From assembly GCA_025642065.1 (NCBI GenBank), contig JAODUP010000316.1, positions 926,001-990,000 of the forward strand: DNA of 64,000 nt. The letters are read 5' to 3'. Below the pieces are notes generated by a model. That model had not been told where the DNA came from. It saw only the letters and a list, made by a program, of their open reading frames with translations, and did not search any database. Positions within the stretch are counted from its first letter, which is position 1. The number at the start of each line of letters is the position of its first letter. The stretch is from Paralvinella palmiformis. Lineage: Eukaryota > Annelida > Polychaeta > Terebellida > Alvinellidae. The position numbers and the translations under genes are program-made. This document shows positions 1 through 12,594 of this stretch, in pieces.

Positions 1-639
1 AAGTATATGAAAAAATATTTTATGACTGTATTGCATACAGCCTAACTACATGTAATAATCAGTCTGACTTCAAGACTAAATATAGTACAGACACGTGTAC
101 AATGCATCAGGGTTTGGGATGTTTCTTCCCTGGATGGTAATAACCATGGTAAAAACCAGGTTATTTTTGTTGTGGAAGAAATACTTTCTTCCCTTCCATT
201 TTGGGAAGAAGTGGAGGAAAATCATCATTCAAATTTAGATTTGCCATTTTCAAATTTGATAAATATTAATATATTGTTCATGGTATTCGTACACATATGT
301 ACTTTTTAAAATTAGAATAGGATGTAGTCCTCACATCTGTTGGTTTGCAACAAATCGTTGGGGGATAAATGAAGGAAACTAAAATTAATTAGTTTTGAAC
401 AATATATTGAAAATAATTTTAGTTATTATTGAGGATGATTATGATTACAATTCAACATTAAACTCTACTGTTGAAATCAAGAAGATCATTTGACAGTTAA
501 TATGTGAACAAATGAACAGATAACTGCTAATCGATTAATCTGCTTGGATCATTTGACGGTTAATATGTCAGCAAATTAAGACAGATACATGTAATTGCTA
601 AGCTGCTAATTGGTTAATCTGCTTGAATCATTGAAATTC

Positions 640-840
640 ACTTGTGTTCCATCATCATTTATCTCTCTTGCATCTCTACTACTAGGAACTCCACCATCAT
701 CTGCATCTAATGAGAGAATATTCTCTAGTTTTGGTGTCATCCATACTAAAATAAGGAACAGACTATAGGCAATGAGAAGACGGCTAAGTTAGTGTTCTGT
801 TGTAAGATGCTCAGAGGAAACCTCGATTTGGACTACTAGA
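640..840 (+). pseudogene. hAT transposase remnant (C-terminal dimerisation region)
   Basis: One frame reads TPPSSASNERIFSSFGVIHT and then, in another frame, EKTAKLVFCCKMLR. These match the hAT C-terminal signature (SSASSERVFSTFG...KLRNRL...KLVFLYKML). Frame changes and stops show it is dead. CTTCCC-rich flanks near 119-200 and 1130-1180 may be remains of its ends. Confidence 0.65.
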
Positions 841-930
841 CCACTATTGAATAATATAGGAGGTTGAACTTTGTTAACCATGTTATCAAGATTGGCAATT
901 TACTTAAAATAAATATGCTCACAATACACG

Positions 931-978
<48 letters not shown>

Positions 979-1249
979 TAGACCTTGCAGGGTTGGTTGA
1001 ATTAAGTCAAATAATTTCAATCATTGAAAGGGACACTTCCTAGGTAATAGCTAATACATTAGGGGGAGACAATACTTAAACAATAGCACCACCATTTAAA
1101 AGTCACAATTATTTTCTCAGCTGTTAGTGGGGTTTTCTTCCTGCTACAAGCCCATTTCTTCCCATGGGAAGGGAAGAAATACCTTGCAATGCATGGAGCA
1201 TTATGATATGATCGAACTAATACAATCATCATGTACAGTAAATGACGTT

Positions 1250-1750
1250 TCACAACATTACAATTATGGTCTATTTGAGAAATTTATAAAGTGGGGCATA
1301 CCTTTGTATATAGTTAGGATTTTAATATATTTGTATACTACTAAAAAAATGTATGTACGTTGGAAAAATATCATGTCCTACAATTTTTCTGTTAGTAATG
1401 GGGTGCATCAAGGAGGAGTTATTTGTCTTTATCTTTTGGGTGTTTATATGGATGGTCTCAGTAACAAATTAAACAAGGTAAATGCTGGATGTATAATACA
1501 TTCCATGTTAATTAACTATTTGATGTATGATGATGGCTTAGTGCTCATGGCTCCATCTATGGATTTATAAATGTTATTATCTGTGTTCTGAATATTGGTT
1601 ATTAAATACAATAGTGCCAAAAGTAACGCTATGATATTTTGTTGTAAATGGTTCAAAGGTATATGCATTCCAAACTTTGTGCTAAATGGTAAAAGTTTTA
1701 CCATTTAGCACAAAGTAAAACATTACCAAGAGTTAGTAAGTGTAAATATC
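1250..1750 (+). pseudogene. non-LTR retrotransposon reverse transcriptase fragment
   Basis: Reads GIPLYIVRILIYLY, then VSNGVHQGG and LGVYMDGLSNKLN, then INYLMYDDGLVLMAPS. These are the RT motifs NGVRQGG, F-VYMD-LS and YADDLVL, with the catalytic YADD changed to YDDG. A stop follows at 1568. Truncated at both ends. Confidence 0.8.
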
Positions 1751-1810
1751 TTGGGCGTATTATCACAGAATAACTCAGTCTCAATGATGACACGTCTAGG
1801 CAATATAAAG

Positions 1811-2010
1811 GGGCACTTCTGTGTTGGACCTCAGATCACTACGGCCTGGGGCACTTCCGTGTTGGACCTCAGATCAATATGGCCTGTGTTCAAATACTTG
1901 GCATATCTGAAGGGTGTTTCATCTTTGACTTCGCTTCATTACCTTTGGAGGTTGCTCCGCCCATTTAGCCTACCAGATGCACAGAAGTGGCCGTAAAACA
2001 TCAGTCATCA
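1811..2010 (+). mobile_element. tRNA-derived SINE, family A, + orientation
   Basis: Shares the block ATATCTGAAGGGTGTTTCAT, CTTCGCTTCATTACC and GCACA-A-GTGGCCGTAAAAC with five other copies in the window. The tRNA-like head is altered by a 37-bp tandem duplication (GGGCACTTCYGTGTTGGACC at 1811 and 1848). Confidence 0.7.
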
Positions 2011-2489
2011 GCTAGGCAATATAAAAGAATTTATGCTCAGGGTAATGCCTTGATCTGAAAGTTTTACATGTGTACAGAATCTGTAAAATGTACTTGATTA
2101 AATCCTGCTGTATTTCATTATACATGTACATGCCAGCTGTGGTGTTACTATAGAGCAGAGTCAATTGGAAAGCTGTGTGTAGCCTACAATAATGTGTTTA
2201 GATTGGTATGCAATGAACCTTGAGATTGTAGTATGAGTTATATGTTTGTGTAAAGAGGCTTGGCCACATATAAAATGTTAATATGAAAATTTTTTACATG
2301 CATGGCTAGATTGGGCAATGCAATATTACAGAGTAGCATGAGTAGTGATACTCTGTAGACTTCACCACTCTGCTTTCTGTATATAGTTATTAATAATAGT
2401 TTAGTTTTACCTTTTTTATATGGATGGAATGTTCCTGAATAGTTATTTATTGAATAATAAACAGCGTACAATAACCTAGCATTTCAAGA

Positions 2490-2620
2490 AGTGGTGGCTG
2501 AGTTGTTCAGACCCAGCCCCAAGCTGAGTTGTCTGGGCAGAGACTACTTGGTCCAGGCTAAGACACCTTGCCCTAGGGGTGAGTTGTCTTTGTGGCTGTA
2601 ATGTCTGATAATTACTGGCA
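2490..2620. repeat. degenerate GAGTTGTC/CTTGGTCC repeat
   Basis: Three spaced GAGTTGTY words with CTTGGTCCAGG between them. It resembles the 31-bp minisatellite unit at 39632-39755. The remaining stretch from 2010 to 2790 shows nothing else. Confidence 0.4.
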
Positions 2621-2805
2621 TGCACTAGTTGTGCTATCTAAGCTCCTTCGGACATTAGCTGACTTTACTATTTATTCCAGAATGTATATATTTGGGTCCT
2701 TGTATACTATCCATTTTAATATTATTAGTGTTCCTGATTTCTACTCTTAATTTTACTCAGTCCATAATATATTGGTAATCATATTCATTTGTAGCGCCTC
2801 ACAAA

Positions 2806-2866
2806 ATGGCAAAGAGAAGGGCTGATGATGAAGATCTGTTTGAGCCAAAAGTAATTAGAACAGAAG
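2806..2866 (+). CDS. HMGXB4: HMGXB4 coding exon 1 (start codon)
   Basis: Encodes residues 1-20, starting MAKRRADDEDLF. A TTTGTAG acceptor-like site ends at 2794 and the donor GTACGT begins at 2867. Ends in phase 1. Confidence 0.8.
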
Positions 2867-4411
2867 GTACGTTTAAATAGATATGATGTAAAATTGAACT
2901 CTTTAGAAAGCCATATGTTGCCATTAATAGAGTATGTGTTCCAGTATGACTATATATGCCTGTGCTCTGTTCTGTTATGTTCTTTGCAGAATGTGAATTG
3001 CCTGAGCAGAATGCAGCCAATGATGGAAAGAGTAAAAGGGTGAGCACTGTAGCTATACTTACCATCTGCAGTCTGGATATTTTAATTATGGCTATCTGTG
3101 CATGCTGTGCAAACATTTTACAGGAAAGAACAAAATTTCAGTCCGGGAACAATTATTGTTTATGGGACAATGCGTGACCATGGCATCTTGTAATTCCAGG
3201 TTCGTAAGAAATCGGCCAAACTGCTAGAGATGGAAGAGTATGAGGTGTTTGAGAAGAAAATATTTAAGAATCCTTCAAAAGGAGTTACCTCAGCCAATTC
3301 AACTAAACCATCATTGAAAAAAACAAAAACAAAACCTGCAGATGTTTTGTCTGGCTCTGGTTTAGACAGTCTTGCTGATGTGGCAACTGCTGAGCTTACT
3401 ACAGAAGATCATAAACCACTGCTTTCTGATGACATGAAAGGTACGTTACATCAACATGTATCAAATGCCGATGGGTGAGAAACTGATGAATAGACTGTTT
3501 ACTTGTTCAAGTGGAAGAGTATGAGGCCATATGTTTTGTTTGATTTTGATAATTCAGCACAGTATGAATGAAATAATAACTGAGATCACACAGTATCTGG
3601 TGTTTCATGGATGGTTCTAGAATGCAATTTGCAGTGGAAACCTTGAACAAGATGTTATGAGATTGATACCAAAACAGGAATATGGTGTAGGTGATATGAC
3701 ACAAGCAGTGCAATCATCCAGCAATTCTCTCAACAGTGTCATGTTTATGATAGATCACTCTGCACTTGTGCCCTGTTCACTTTCTTTTAGGGCTTATTAT
3801 TAGTCTGAGAGTGAGGAATCAATAGTTGAAAAGAGTCCATTTGGAGGTCTTCATCTGTTGATTTATGTTTATTAAAAAGCCACATTCGAAGTCCAGATAT
3901 ATTCCAGGATCAAGGGTTCATTTACCAGATATACTCGCATATAAGTCAATTTTTTGGGTAGGGAAAAGGGAGTTCCAAGAAGCACCCTGACTTATATGCA
4001 CGTCATATTTCCTACCAGCTGAAGGAAAGGTGTTTTCATCCATCCTTGACGCACAACACAATAAGATTCAACCTAATAAGAGCCAGAATCAGAACAAAAT
4101 CGTTATATCTCTGCCTACTAAAGCATTATTATTCAATTAATAACAATTAATTTTCACCAAACTGTTATTTGGATCTCGCAAACATGCCAGTCTTTATGTA
4201 ATAATACTTGATAGTTACGTGCTTTTACCTATCAGTACCCCCACATCTCTGCCTACTAGTTTTATTCAATAAATAACAATTAATTTTCATCAAACTGTTA
4301 TTTGGATCTCACAAATTAAAAACAATTAATTAATAACACTTGCCAGTTGAAGTTACTATCAAGCATGTTTGGTGTGACAAGTTTGTTTGTTAGTTATAAC
4401 ATCAAAGTGAA

Positions 4412-4451
<40 letters not shown>

Positions 4452-6054
4452 CTGCCAGTGAAGAAATTGATATTGATATATTTACAATGCACTTGCCAAC
4501 ACCATGAATTTGAAACGTCTGGGCCAGCTTTTTCACGGATGATCATAATGATTTGGATTTTGAGGGATTTTAGGCCAAAACTTGACCTTGACTTATACGG
4601 TGAGCATATGCCGGGTCGACTTATAGTTATACGCGAGTATATATGGTAATGTGTAGCAAGATGAGTTCATGTTGAAAATTAAAAGAAAGGCATATCAACT
4701 CACTGGTTGTTTGTTTTCTGGGAAATAGCCGACACATTATGCATGATTGTATTTAGTGAGCCTTGACAAATTTGTCATCTTTAACAGAACCCTGTTTCTG
4801 TGACATCTGTATTGGGATCGAGACTGAGTAAATGGAAAAGTATTCAAGTATAATTACAAGGACAAGTTTTTATGGGTACAAGTATGAGCAGTTGACAGTG
4901 TATTCAAATATGAGTAGATATAAAAATACCCAAGTACTTTTTCATCAATGACTGTTCAAGCATACTCACTAAGTTATGAGTGATGTGCACACTTAAATCA
5001 TGTTATTTATTTTATTCTATTTCTTATGTTATATATCTAGGAAATTGTGTAGCCAACTTACACATGAGAGCTACTAATATGCCAGCTTTAAAACAATAAC
5101 CCTCCTTAGGACATGGTCAGAATATCTCCAAGAAAAACTCTTTTGAAATGTAGTTCCAGGTGGTCCTCAAAAGACATGTTTATATACGTGTATTTGTGTG
5201 GCATTAGTTAACTACAAACTACAAATCATTTATAATTATGCATCCAGATCAATTGGAATGTCAGCCATGATTTATTTTTAAAATCCGTGAAGCCTAATAG
5301 TTGGCATAACAGAAACATCTCCAGCCAAGCTCCAACGAGTACAAAATGTGGCAGCTCGACTTGTAACAAAAACTAGAAAGAGAGACCACATTACCCCCAT
5401 ACTCAGAGCACTCCTCTGGTTTCCAGTCAGACACAGGATTATATTTAAGGTTCTCCTTCTAACATTTAAAGCCCTCAACAATTTGGCACCAGACTATCTA
5501 ACACTACTATTGGACACATATAAATCCCAACGCCAACTAAGAATAAGATCGTGCGACTCATCTCTGCTGACTATTCCTCGTACCAGATTAAAACGGATGG
5601 CGACAGCACATTTTCCCACTTTACCACATGGATGTGGAACGATCTGCCACTTCATACCAGGAGCACGGACAAATTATAAATAACTTTAAATCTATGCTAA
5701 AGCTTCACTTGTTCACACAGACATATGGCTGACCATAGGCATTATTGTTAACGTTTATATAATGTAAATGTGTTTATTTCATATTGTTAAGCGCCCTTGA
5801 ACTAAGCATTAGGATATGTGGCATCATAATAAGTGCTATGTTATGTTATATGTTACACTAGTTGACTCTACCATTCTCCCTGCCATTTATTAACAGCATC
5901 CGATATTTTCTGGAGAGTTCACTTGAATCTCCTGATCAGTAGCTGAATCCTAGATGTAACTCTGTGTTTTAGTAATCATGGATGATTTGTGCAGGTGTTT
6001 GTAATTTTCCAGTTATTATACCATATCTCATGGTGGCTCCTACATGTATGTAGA

Positions 6055-6095
<41 letters not shown>

Positions 6096-8625
6096 ATGCA
6101 TGCATGTATACTGATGGAATTGTTTCCTTTTAGTTTCAGAACAAAGTTCTCCACTGTCACCTAGCATGGTTAAGCCACCAGCTAGCACGGCATCTGAGCT
6201 ATCTGGCAACACTGAAAAACAGCCTAAAGTAAAACCAATTAAGTTAAAACCAATTTCACCATCACCAGTCACAAACCCATCACCAGTTTTCTTAAAACCT
6301 GATGCGCCAAAGCTGAAGCCACCGAAGCCAAAGCAGTCTTTTGAAGACCAACTCATAGGGCCAGATACTATTGCGGTGCACAACAAACCCAAAATTAAGA
6401 AAGTAAAAAAGGTGAAACCAGCAAAAGATAAGCATGCGAACAGCAATGAGTCTGCGGGTGAAAACATTGTTAATGGACAGGAGATCTTGAAGCAGAAATC
6501 TTCAGCGTGTGTGCTAGATGCGAAACCTGAGCAGCAAGACTCGGACTTCAAATCCGATGAGGACCAACCCGCTATATGGCCATCACAGATAAAGGAAGAG
6601 ACCACCGATCACATATTGGTGAAGTTAAAAAAGAAGAAAGTGAAGAAAAACAAACTGGAACTTGATAGACAGGGTGTAAAAAAGGAAGGCATTGGGGATG
6701 GCTTGGACAATGATATGGCCAAATATTCCAGTGTCACTGATGGTTTGACTGCCCAGGAAGGACGACTAGAGATTGATCTGGATAGGAAACATGAAGGAAA
6801 ATCTGCAAAAAAGAAGAGGCCAAAGAAACACAATGAAGAGCAGTCAGACTTGACTGAACATACTTTAAATGATCGAGAGATGAAAGAAGAGATTGAGGAG
6901 GAAGGATATAATTCAGGTGAGATAGAAAATAACTTCACTGATCAAATTGGGTTTGTAATACTCTGCTTCATGTAATATATGCCACACCGTTTCCGGTGTA
7001 CTTTGGCCAGAAAATTGTCTTGAGGGTTAACTTTTTAAATATTTTTGTCAAACATTTAAGAAATATTTTATATATATATATATATATATCAGTTTGGCCA
7101 GTATTAAGGTTATCTAGTCCAGTTCTTCAACTTCCAAGTTTTCAGGCAAGTAACTTCTATGGGAAAGGGTTCCCAAATATGGTAAACTCAACAGGTCAAA
7201 ATCGCTTTAATTCTAATGCATGTAGGGTAGGCGTCATAAATCTTGTTGTTAAGATTATTATTAACTATGAACATAAATGAGCTTTTCATCCATTTAGAAA
7301 CTTAGAAAGTAAATTTGTATGGGTTTGTGTAAATGTCTGTTCTGTTTTGTCTGTTTGGGAGCAACATCTGTCATATCTGTTAAATTATATCTGTAAAATA
7401 GGAACACAGCAAGCAAGTGTATACTCCAATACAGAGGTCATGGCCATGAAATTAAAAACCTCATCAGAAAAAAAGGCATCTGGCAGTTCAACAAAAATGA
7501 AAGAGAAGGTAAGAAACTATCTAAGAGATGACAGCAGCATTCTGTGATCAATCAAAGAAAGTGGATTGGTTCATGTTGCTTTGGTGTGTTTTTCTGTAGA
7601 GTGGATGAGTGGTCTGGTGTGTCTCAGCAATGGTCACATCAGAAACATATGGCTAAGCAGTTAATCTACGAAGAACTATGTCCTTGGAAAGAGGGCTTAG
7701 TGCTAAAACAATAAATAAAAACTCACTATTTAATGTGTTTTTGTGAAAATAATTTTATGTACGGATTTAATTTAAAAGTGCTTGTCACTGGAAATCTGCC
7801 GGATTGAGATAAATTTATAGGAATCTTGCATCATAATTATGGGCTTTCATTAAGCTCTTTCCTTCCATTATCACGTTTGGTCACCAATCCTTTTATGCAA
7901 GTGTTAAGTGCCTAGTAAACAGAAATGTGTTATGCTTGCTTTCAGAGATTCCGCCGACGTGGTCCAACAGCATACACCATGTTTAGCAATAACTATCGAA
8001 CAAAAGTGCTTGCAGAAAATCCGGGCATTGGTAAATGACGTTGTATTGACATAATATTCTGAATCTTTTTAACTTGTGTTTGGATAGATACACAGGTAGA
8101 CAGCTAAATATTGTTTTTACATTGTACTGGCTCCCAAATTAAAAAAATATTACCTGAATTTTAAAATACGTTTTAGCCTTCCATGTGCTTTAATGTTGTT
8201 GACCATTTCTGTGATAGATTTTGCTCAGATCAGTAAAAGACTTGGTGAAATATGGCAGTGTTTACCAGCCAAGGAAAAAATGGTGTGTATTTGTTTGAGA
8301 CTTATATTTAAAGGAACAGTTCACCCTCGGATAATATAACTTAAATATGTAAAGCTTATAAATGTAACTCAAATTCGCCAATAATAATCATGAATTATAC
8401 CCGATATAGATATAATTAAACAGTTCAAATTACTGGAAGACCACCATCATGTTTTCACCGGATGCCTCATTTGAGTGTTAAGGAGAAAAGGTGAAAGCTC
8501 TTATAGCACCTGGTACAAGGATTCTGCAGCTTTCTCCAGACTGACTCGGGTCACAGTTGCTCTGGCTTGGCTATCAAGTACATACATTAATATCTCAGGC
8601 ATGTTATGCACTACTGAACAATTTT

Positions 8626-8670
<45 letters not shown>

Positions 8671-11600
8671 TTGTAAACGTACTTATGTCAGGCCACAATG
8701 GAAATTGAGCACAACCCACACACTAGTCACTACCAATAATGAAACAAGATTTAATTCACAGGAATGATATACTCGTTCTTCCATCAGAACTGGTGTCAAA
8801 TTCTGTGGTGCTGGAAATCTGTTATTTGTAAAATGCCACTATTTAAATGCACAGCCGAAAAATCAGGATATTGTGATACACGTTTCACATCTAATTCAGC
8901 TAAAATACAGTTCCAATTGGCACAGGTCCATTGGCACAGAGAGTTCATGTAGACTGATAGATACCAGTCAATGTTCCGGGTTTTCCTTGCTCTATCTTCG
9001 ATGATTGCATTATCTTCGATACAATCAGAATTAACTTCATCTTTTAATGTTCCTTCTGGCTCAAACTAATATGGCTGTGTCATTCATGGTATAATTTTAA
9101 CAAGATTACTGGGTTTTTGTTCTGGAATTATTATTGGCTAACATTTGTGTACATTTTTTAAACGGGTTATCCAAACTTCCGGTCTCTGTCTAGCTTAAAA
9201 ATTGCATTGTACACAGATGAGTTCTAATGAATTTATCAGCACTTTGAACTGGATTATTTAATATGTGGTTGATTGTGTTCATAATTTTACATAATGTATG
9301 ATATTTGTCAACATAGTTGTGTTACTCCTGAAAATTTGAAATGACGATGAACTGTTCCTTTAATAACACATTTCACTATATATGCTGTTGCTGTTTATTG
9401 ACAATTTGTTGAACACGTTATGATAGATTGAGTCATTATGCAGTAAAGAAATTCACACACACCTTGAAGATCACCAAAAGTTGATAATCTTGTTAAGTCG
9501 GAATCATTACTAGAATTTTCCATACGCTGTTGTCCAGATGCATACCTGATCTAACATTGTTTGCTACTGTTCTTATCAACCAGATGTGGAAGAGGAAAGC
9601 AAGGCAGCGTGTTAACAAAATCAAGAAACTGAACAATGGTGGTCCAACGGATTCTGCTGGTGATATGGTGTTCACCTCAAAGGTGCCCAGCGTGTTCAAA
9701 CGGCATGGCACATCAGCGTCTAGCAAGACAAAGACAATATCAAAACCACAGGCTAAGCAGCCTATTAAGTTGTCTTCAGTTAAAAGTCCAGACATAACCA
9801 CATCGTCATCGTCATCATCATCATTGTCAGCAGCAGCAGCCTCATCATCATCATTATTGGGTCAGTTGTTAACTAGTCACACTCAGGAGAAGAATACATC
9901 AGAGTCCGATCATGTCACTATGCACAAAGCTGATGAAAATGTAAGTGAACCGTAATATGAATGTACTTTTAAGGGATTTGTGGCTGTTGCCTAGACATGC
10001 CCTTGTCTTAATTCTAATATGAGTGTTAAATTATCATTTCTATGATAAATCATCCTTAAAAATCCAGCTGAATCAGATTTTGTAATAATAATAATACATG
10101 ATATTTATTACAGTATTATTATCCCTGACTCAGATCTGTTTCAATCCAGCACACACCTCAACTGCCAAGGGATTCTACAATGCATGCTGCCATTATAGGC
10201 ACAAAGTATTACTCAGACACATAGCCATCATGTTTCTTTGGGTTGCCACATGACAGTATTGCAGCTCCAAAGCCTCAAACCCATGTCCCTTCAGTTATTA
10301 GTCCTATGCTCTAACTAACTGTGCCATCACGGCTTGACAAAGCCTTGTAATTCTTTTTATACTTAAAGTACTCTGATCAGTTTAAAGGGAATAGTTCACC
10401 CTCATAAAAAGGTTCTTAAATATGTAATGCTTAGAACAGTAACCAAAAATTCCACAATAATAATCACAAAATATACCTGATATTGTAGATATAGGGAAAT
10501 AATCCAAATTACTAGCAGGGCTGCCATTGTGGGTGCACCAGAAACCAGATTCAAAGGCGGGAGTGAGAAAACGCAAATGTTCTGATGTCATATGAGTACT
10601 CTCTAGACTGACATGGATTATAGTTGCTCTTGAGCATTAGTATCTCAGCCATTCGGGATGTTGTGATATATATATTTCACATTTGAATTAGCTAAAATAC
10701 AGTTCAAAGTTTGCACAGAATGGCAGCAAAAAGATTCCTTCTCAGAATCCATTGGTTCACAGAGTTCACATAGTCACTAGTCAATGTTCCCGGTTCTCCT
10801 CGAGATTTCTTCGACAATTCCACTTTCTTCAAAACAATCAGAATCATCTTGCTCTTATAAAGTTCCTTCTGGCTCAAACTGATATGGTTGTATGTCATTC
10901 ATGATGTAATTTTAACAAGATAATTGCGTTATGTTCTGGAATAATTGTTTGCTTACACTTGTTTACATGCTTTTGTACGGGCTCTACAGACTTCCGGCCA
11001 AACTGCTGCTTTGCTGTGATGTCAGCATTCAAGAGCTTCCGGTCTCTGTCTAGCTTTAGAATGGCGGTGCCCAGGGGCCATTAAAAGTGCACTTTGTACT
11101 GGAGTATTTAATATGTGGGTGATCATTTACACATTTTTACATCATTTATGATATTTGTGAGCATAGCTGTATTAGTCCTGAAAATTTGAAATGACGGTGG
11201 ACTGTTGCTTTAAGAAAACAAATTACTACACTGAACAAATAAAAGAACAAAAATATATCTGGCATGAAAATGGGATTCCTAATCTACATTAATAATTAGT
11301 CACATATTGTACTGTAGAGCATAGACTAGTACAAGGAGATATATCCTGATGTTTATAACTCTGCCAGTTGTTCGCTGACACTTATAAGTGTCTCTTTTTA
11401 TTGCTGGTATATGTATATTCAATTGATCAATTTAATTTACTTAGAACATGTTTTAACTATATTTTAAATGTAAAGTGCCTTAGAGCAATGCAAGTGGAAT
11501 AAGGCACTATGTAAAATACTATTATTATTCATTTTTATCATTTTTACCAAAAATTCATTTTTTTATTTTTATAATAGATAATCTTATTTCATGTAATGTT

Positions 11601-12499
11601 CTTATGTGTAATTGCTCAGCACAAACTATCACAGAAAATACTAAGCAGTCTGTTGTAGATCAGGCTTCTATGACAGTATCCGCAGATTACCCCCCCCCCA
11701 TTAGAAGGCAACAGATGAAAAGCTTTCCTGATTCTGTTTGAATGCCGTGAAAGTGAGCCACAAAACGCTGTAGAATATACCATATGACAGTTTCCAAACA
11801 GTAGCAGAAAATCTGCATTTGATGGGAACTTACTTTTTTTGTACCGGGAAGAATGTATATAATGAGAGTGCTCTTGTGATATTGTAATACGATGTTAATC
11901 CACAGTAGTGACAGAATGATGCATGACTATCTGACACTATTCAAGAGTTTTCGTGTTGTGAACTAGTTAAGTGATACATGTCTGTATGCAGGATTACACA
12001 CAGATTTACTGAAGCATAGAACCATCAAAAACATTCTCAACATTTCTTGGCAGAAGAAAGTTCTGTTGTGTGAGGCTATTCCTATATATTGGCACCTTGG
12101 AATTCCAAGATTTGTTCTTTCACGGTTCAGCTTTATACGCATTTAATCCTTGCCTCATCTTTTCAGAACCACCTATAATTTTAACATCTGCTGATTAATT
12201 TCAATGGACTCTAAATTGCTTTTCATAGGTTTTAATGTTTGGACGTCCTACATTCACTGAAAAACAATATCCGTCTTTATCGAGTATTAGCATAGCTTGA
12301 TTATTGTAACACTGACATCTTGTAATGGCCATCAGTACCATGGTGGTTTTACTCTGTGATTATGTTATCTGTTTTGTTTCAGGTCCCATGTAATCCCATT
12401 GATGTTGCAGCTCATCTCAAATTGTTGGGTGATTCATTACAGACTATTGGCTTCAGGCTACAAGAACATAAGGTAACTAAAGCATACACATTGATATGG

Positions 12500-12594
<95 letters not shown>

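Noticed and set aside
5348..5683. 111-codon ORF as a host gene
   Set aside because: Its sequence is the C-terminal part of a LINE reverse transcriptase and it breaks by frameshift.
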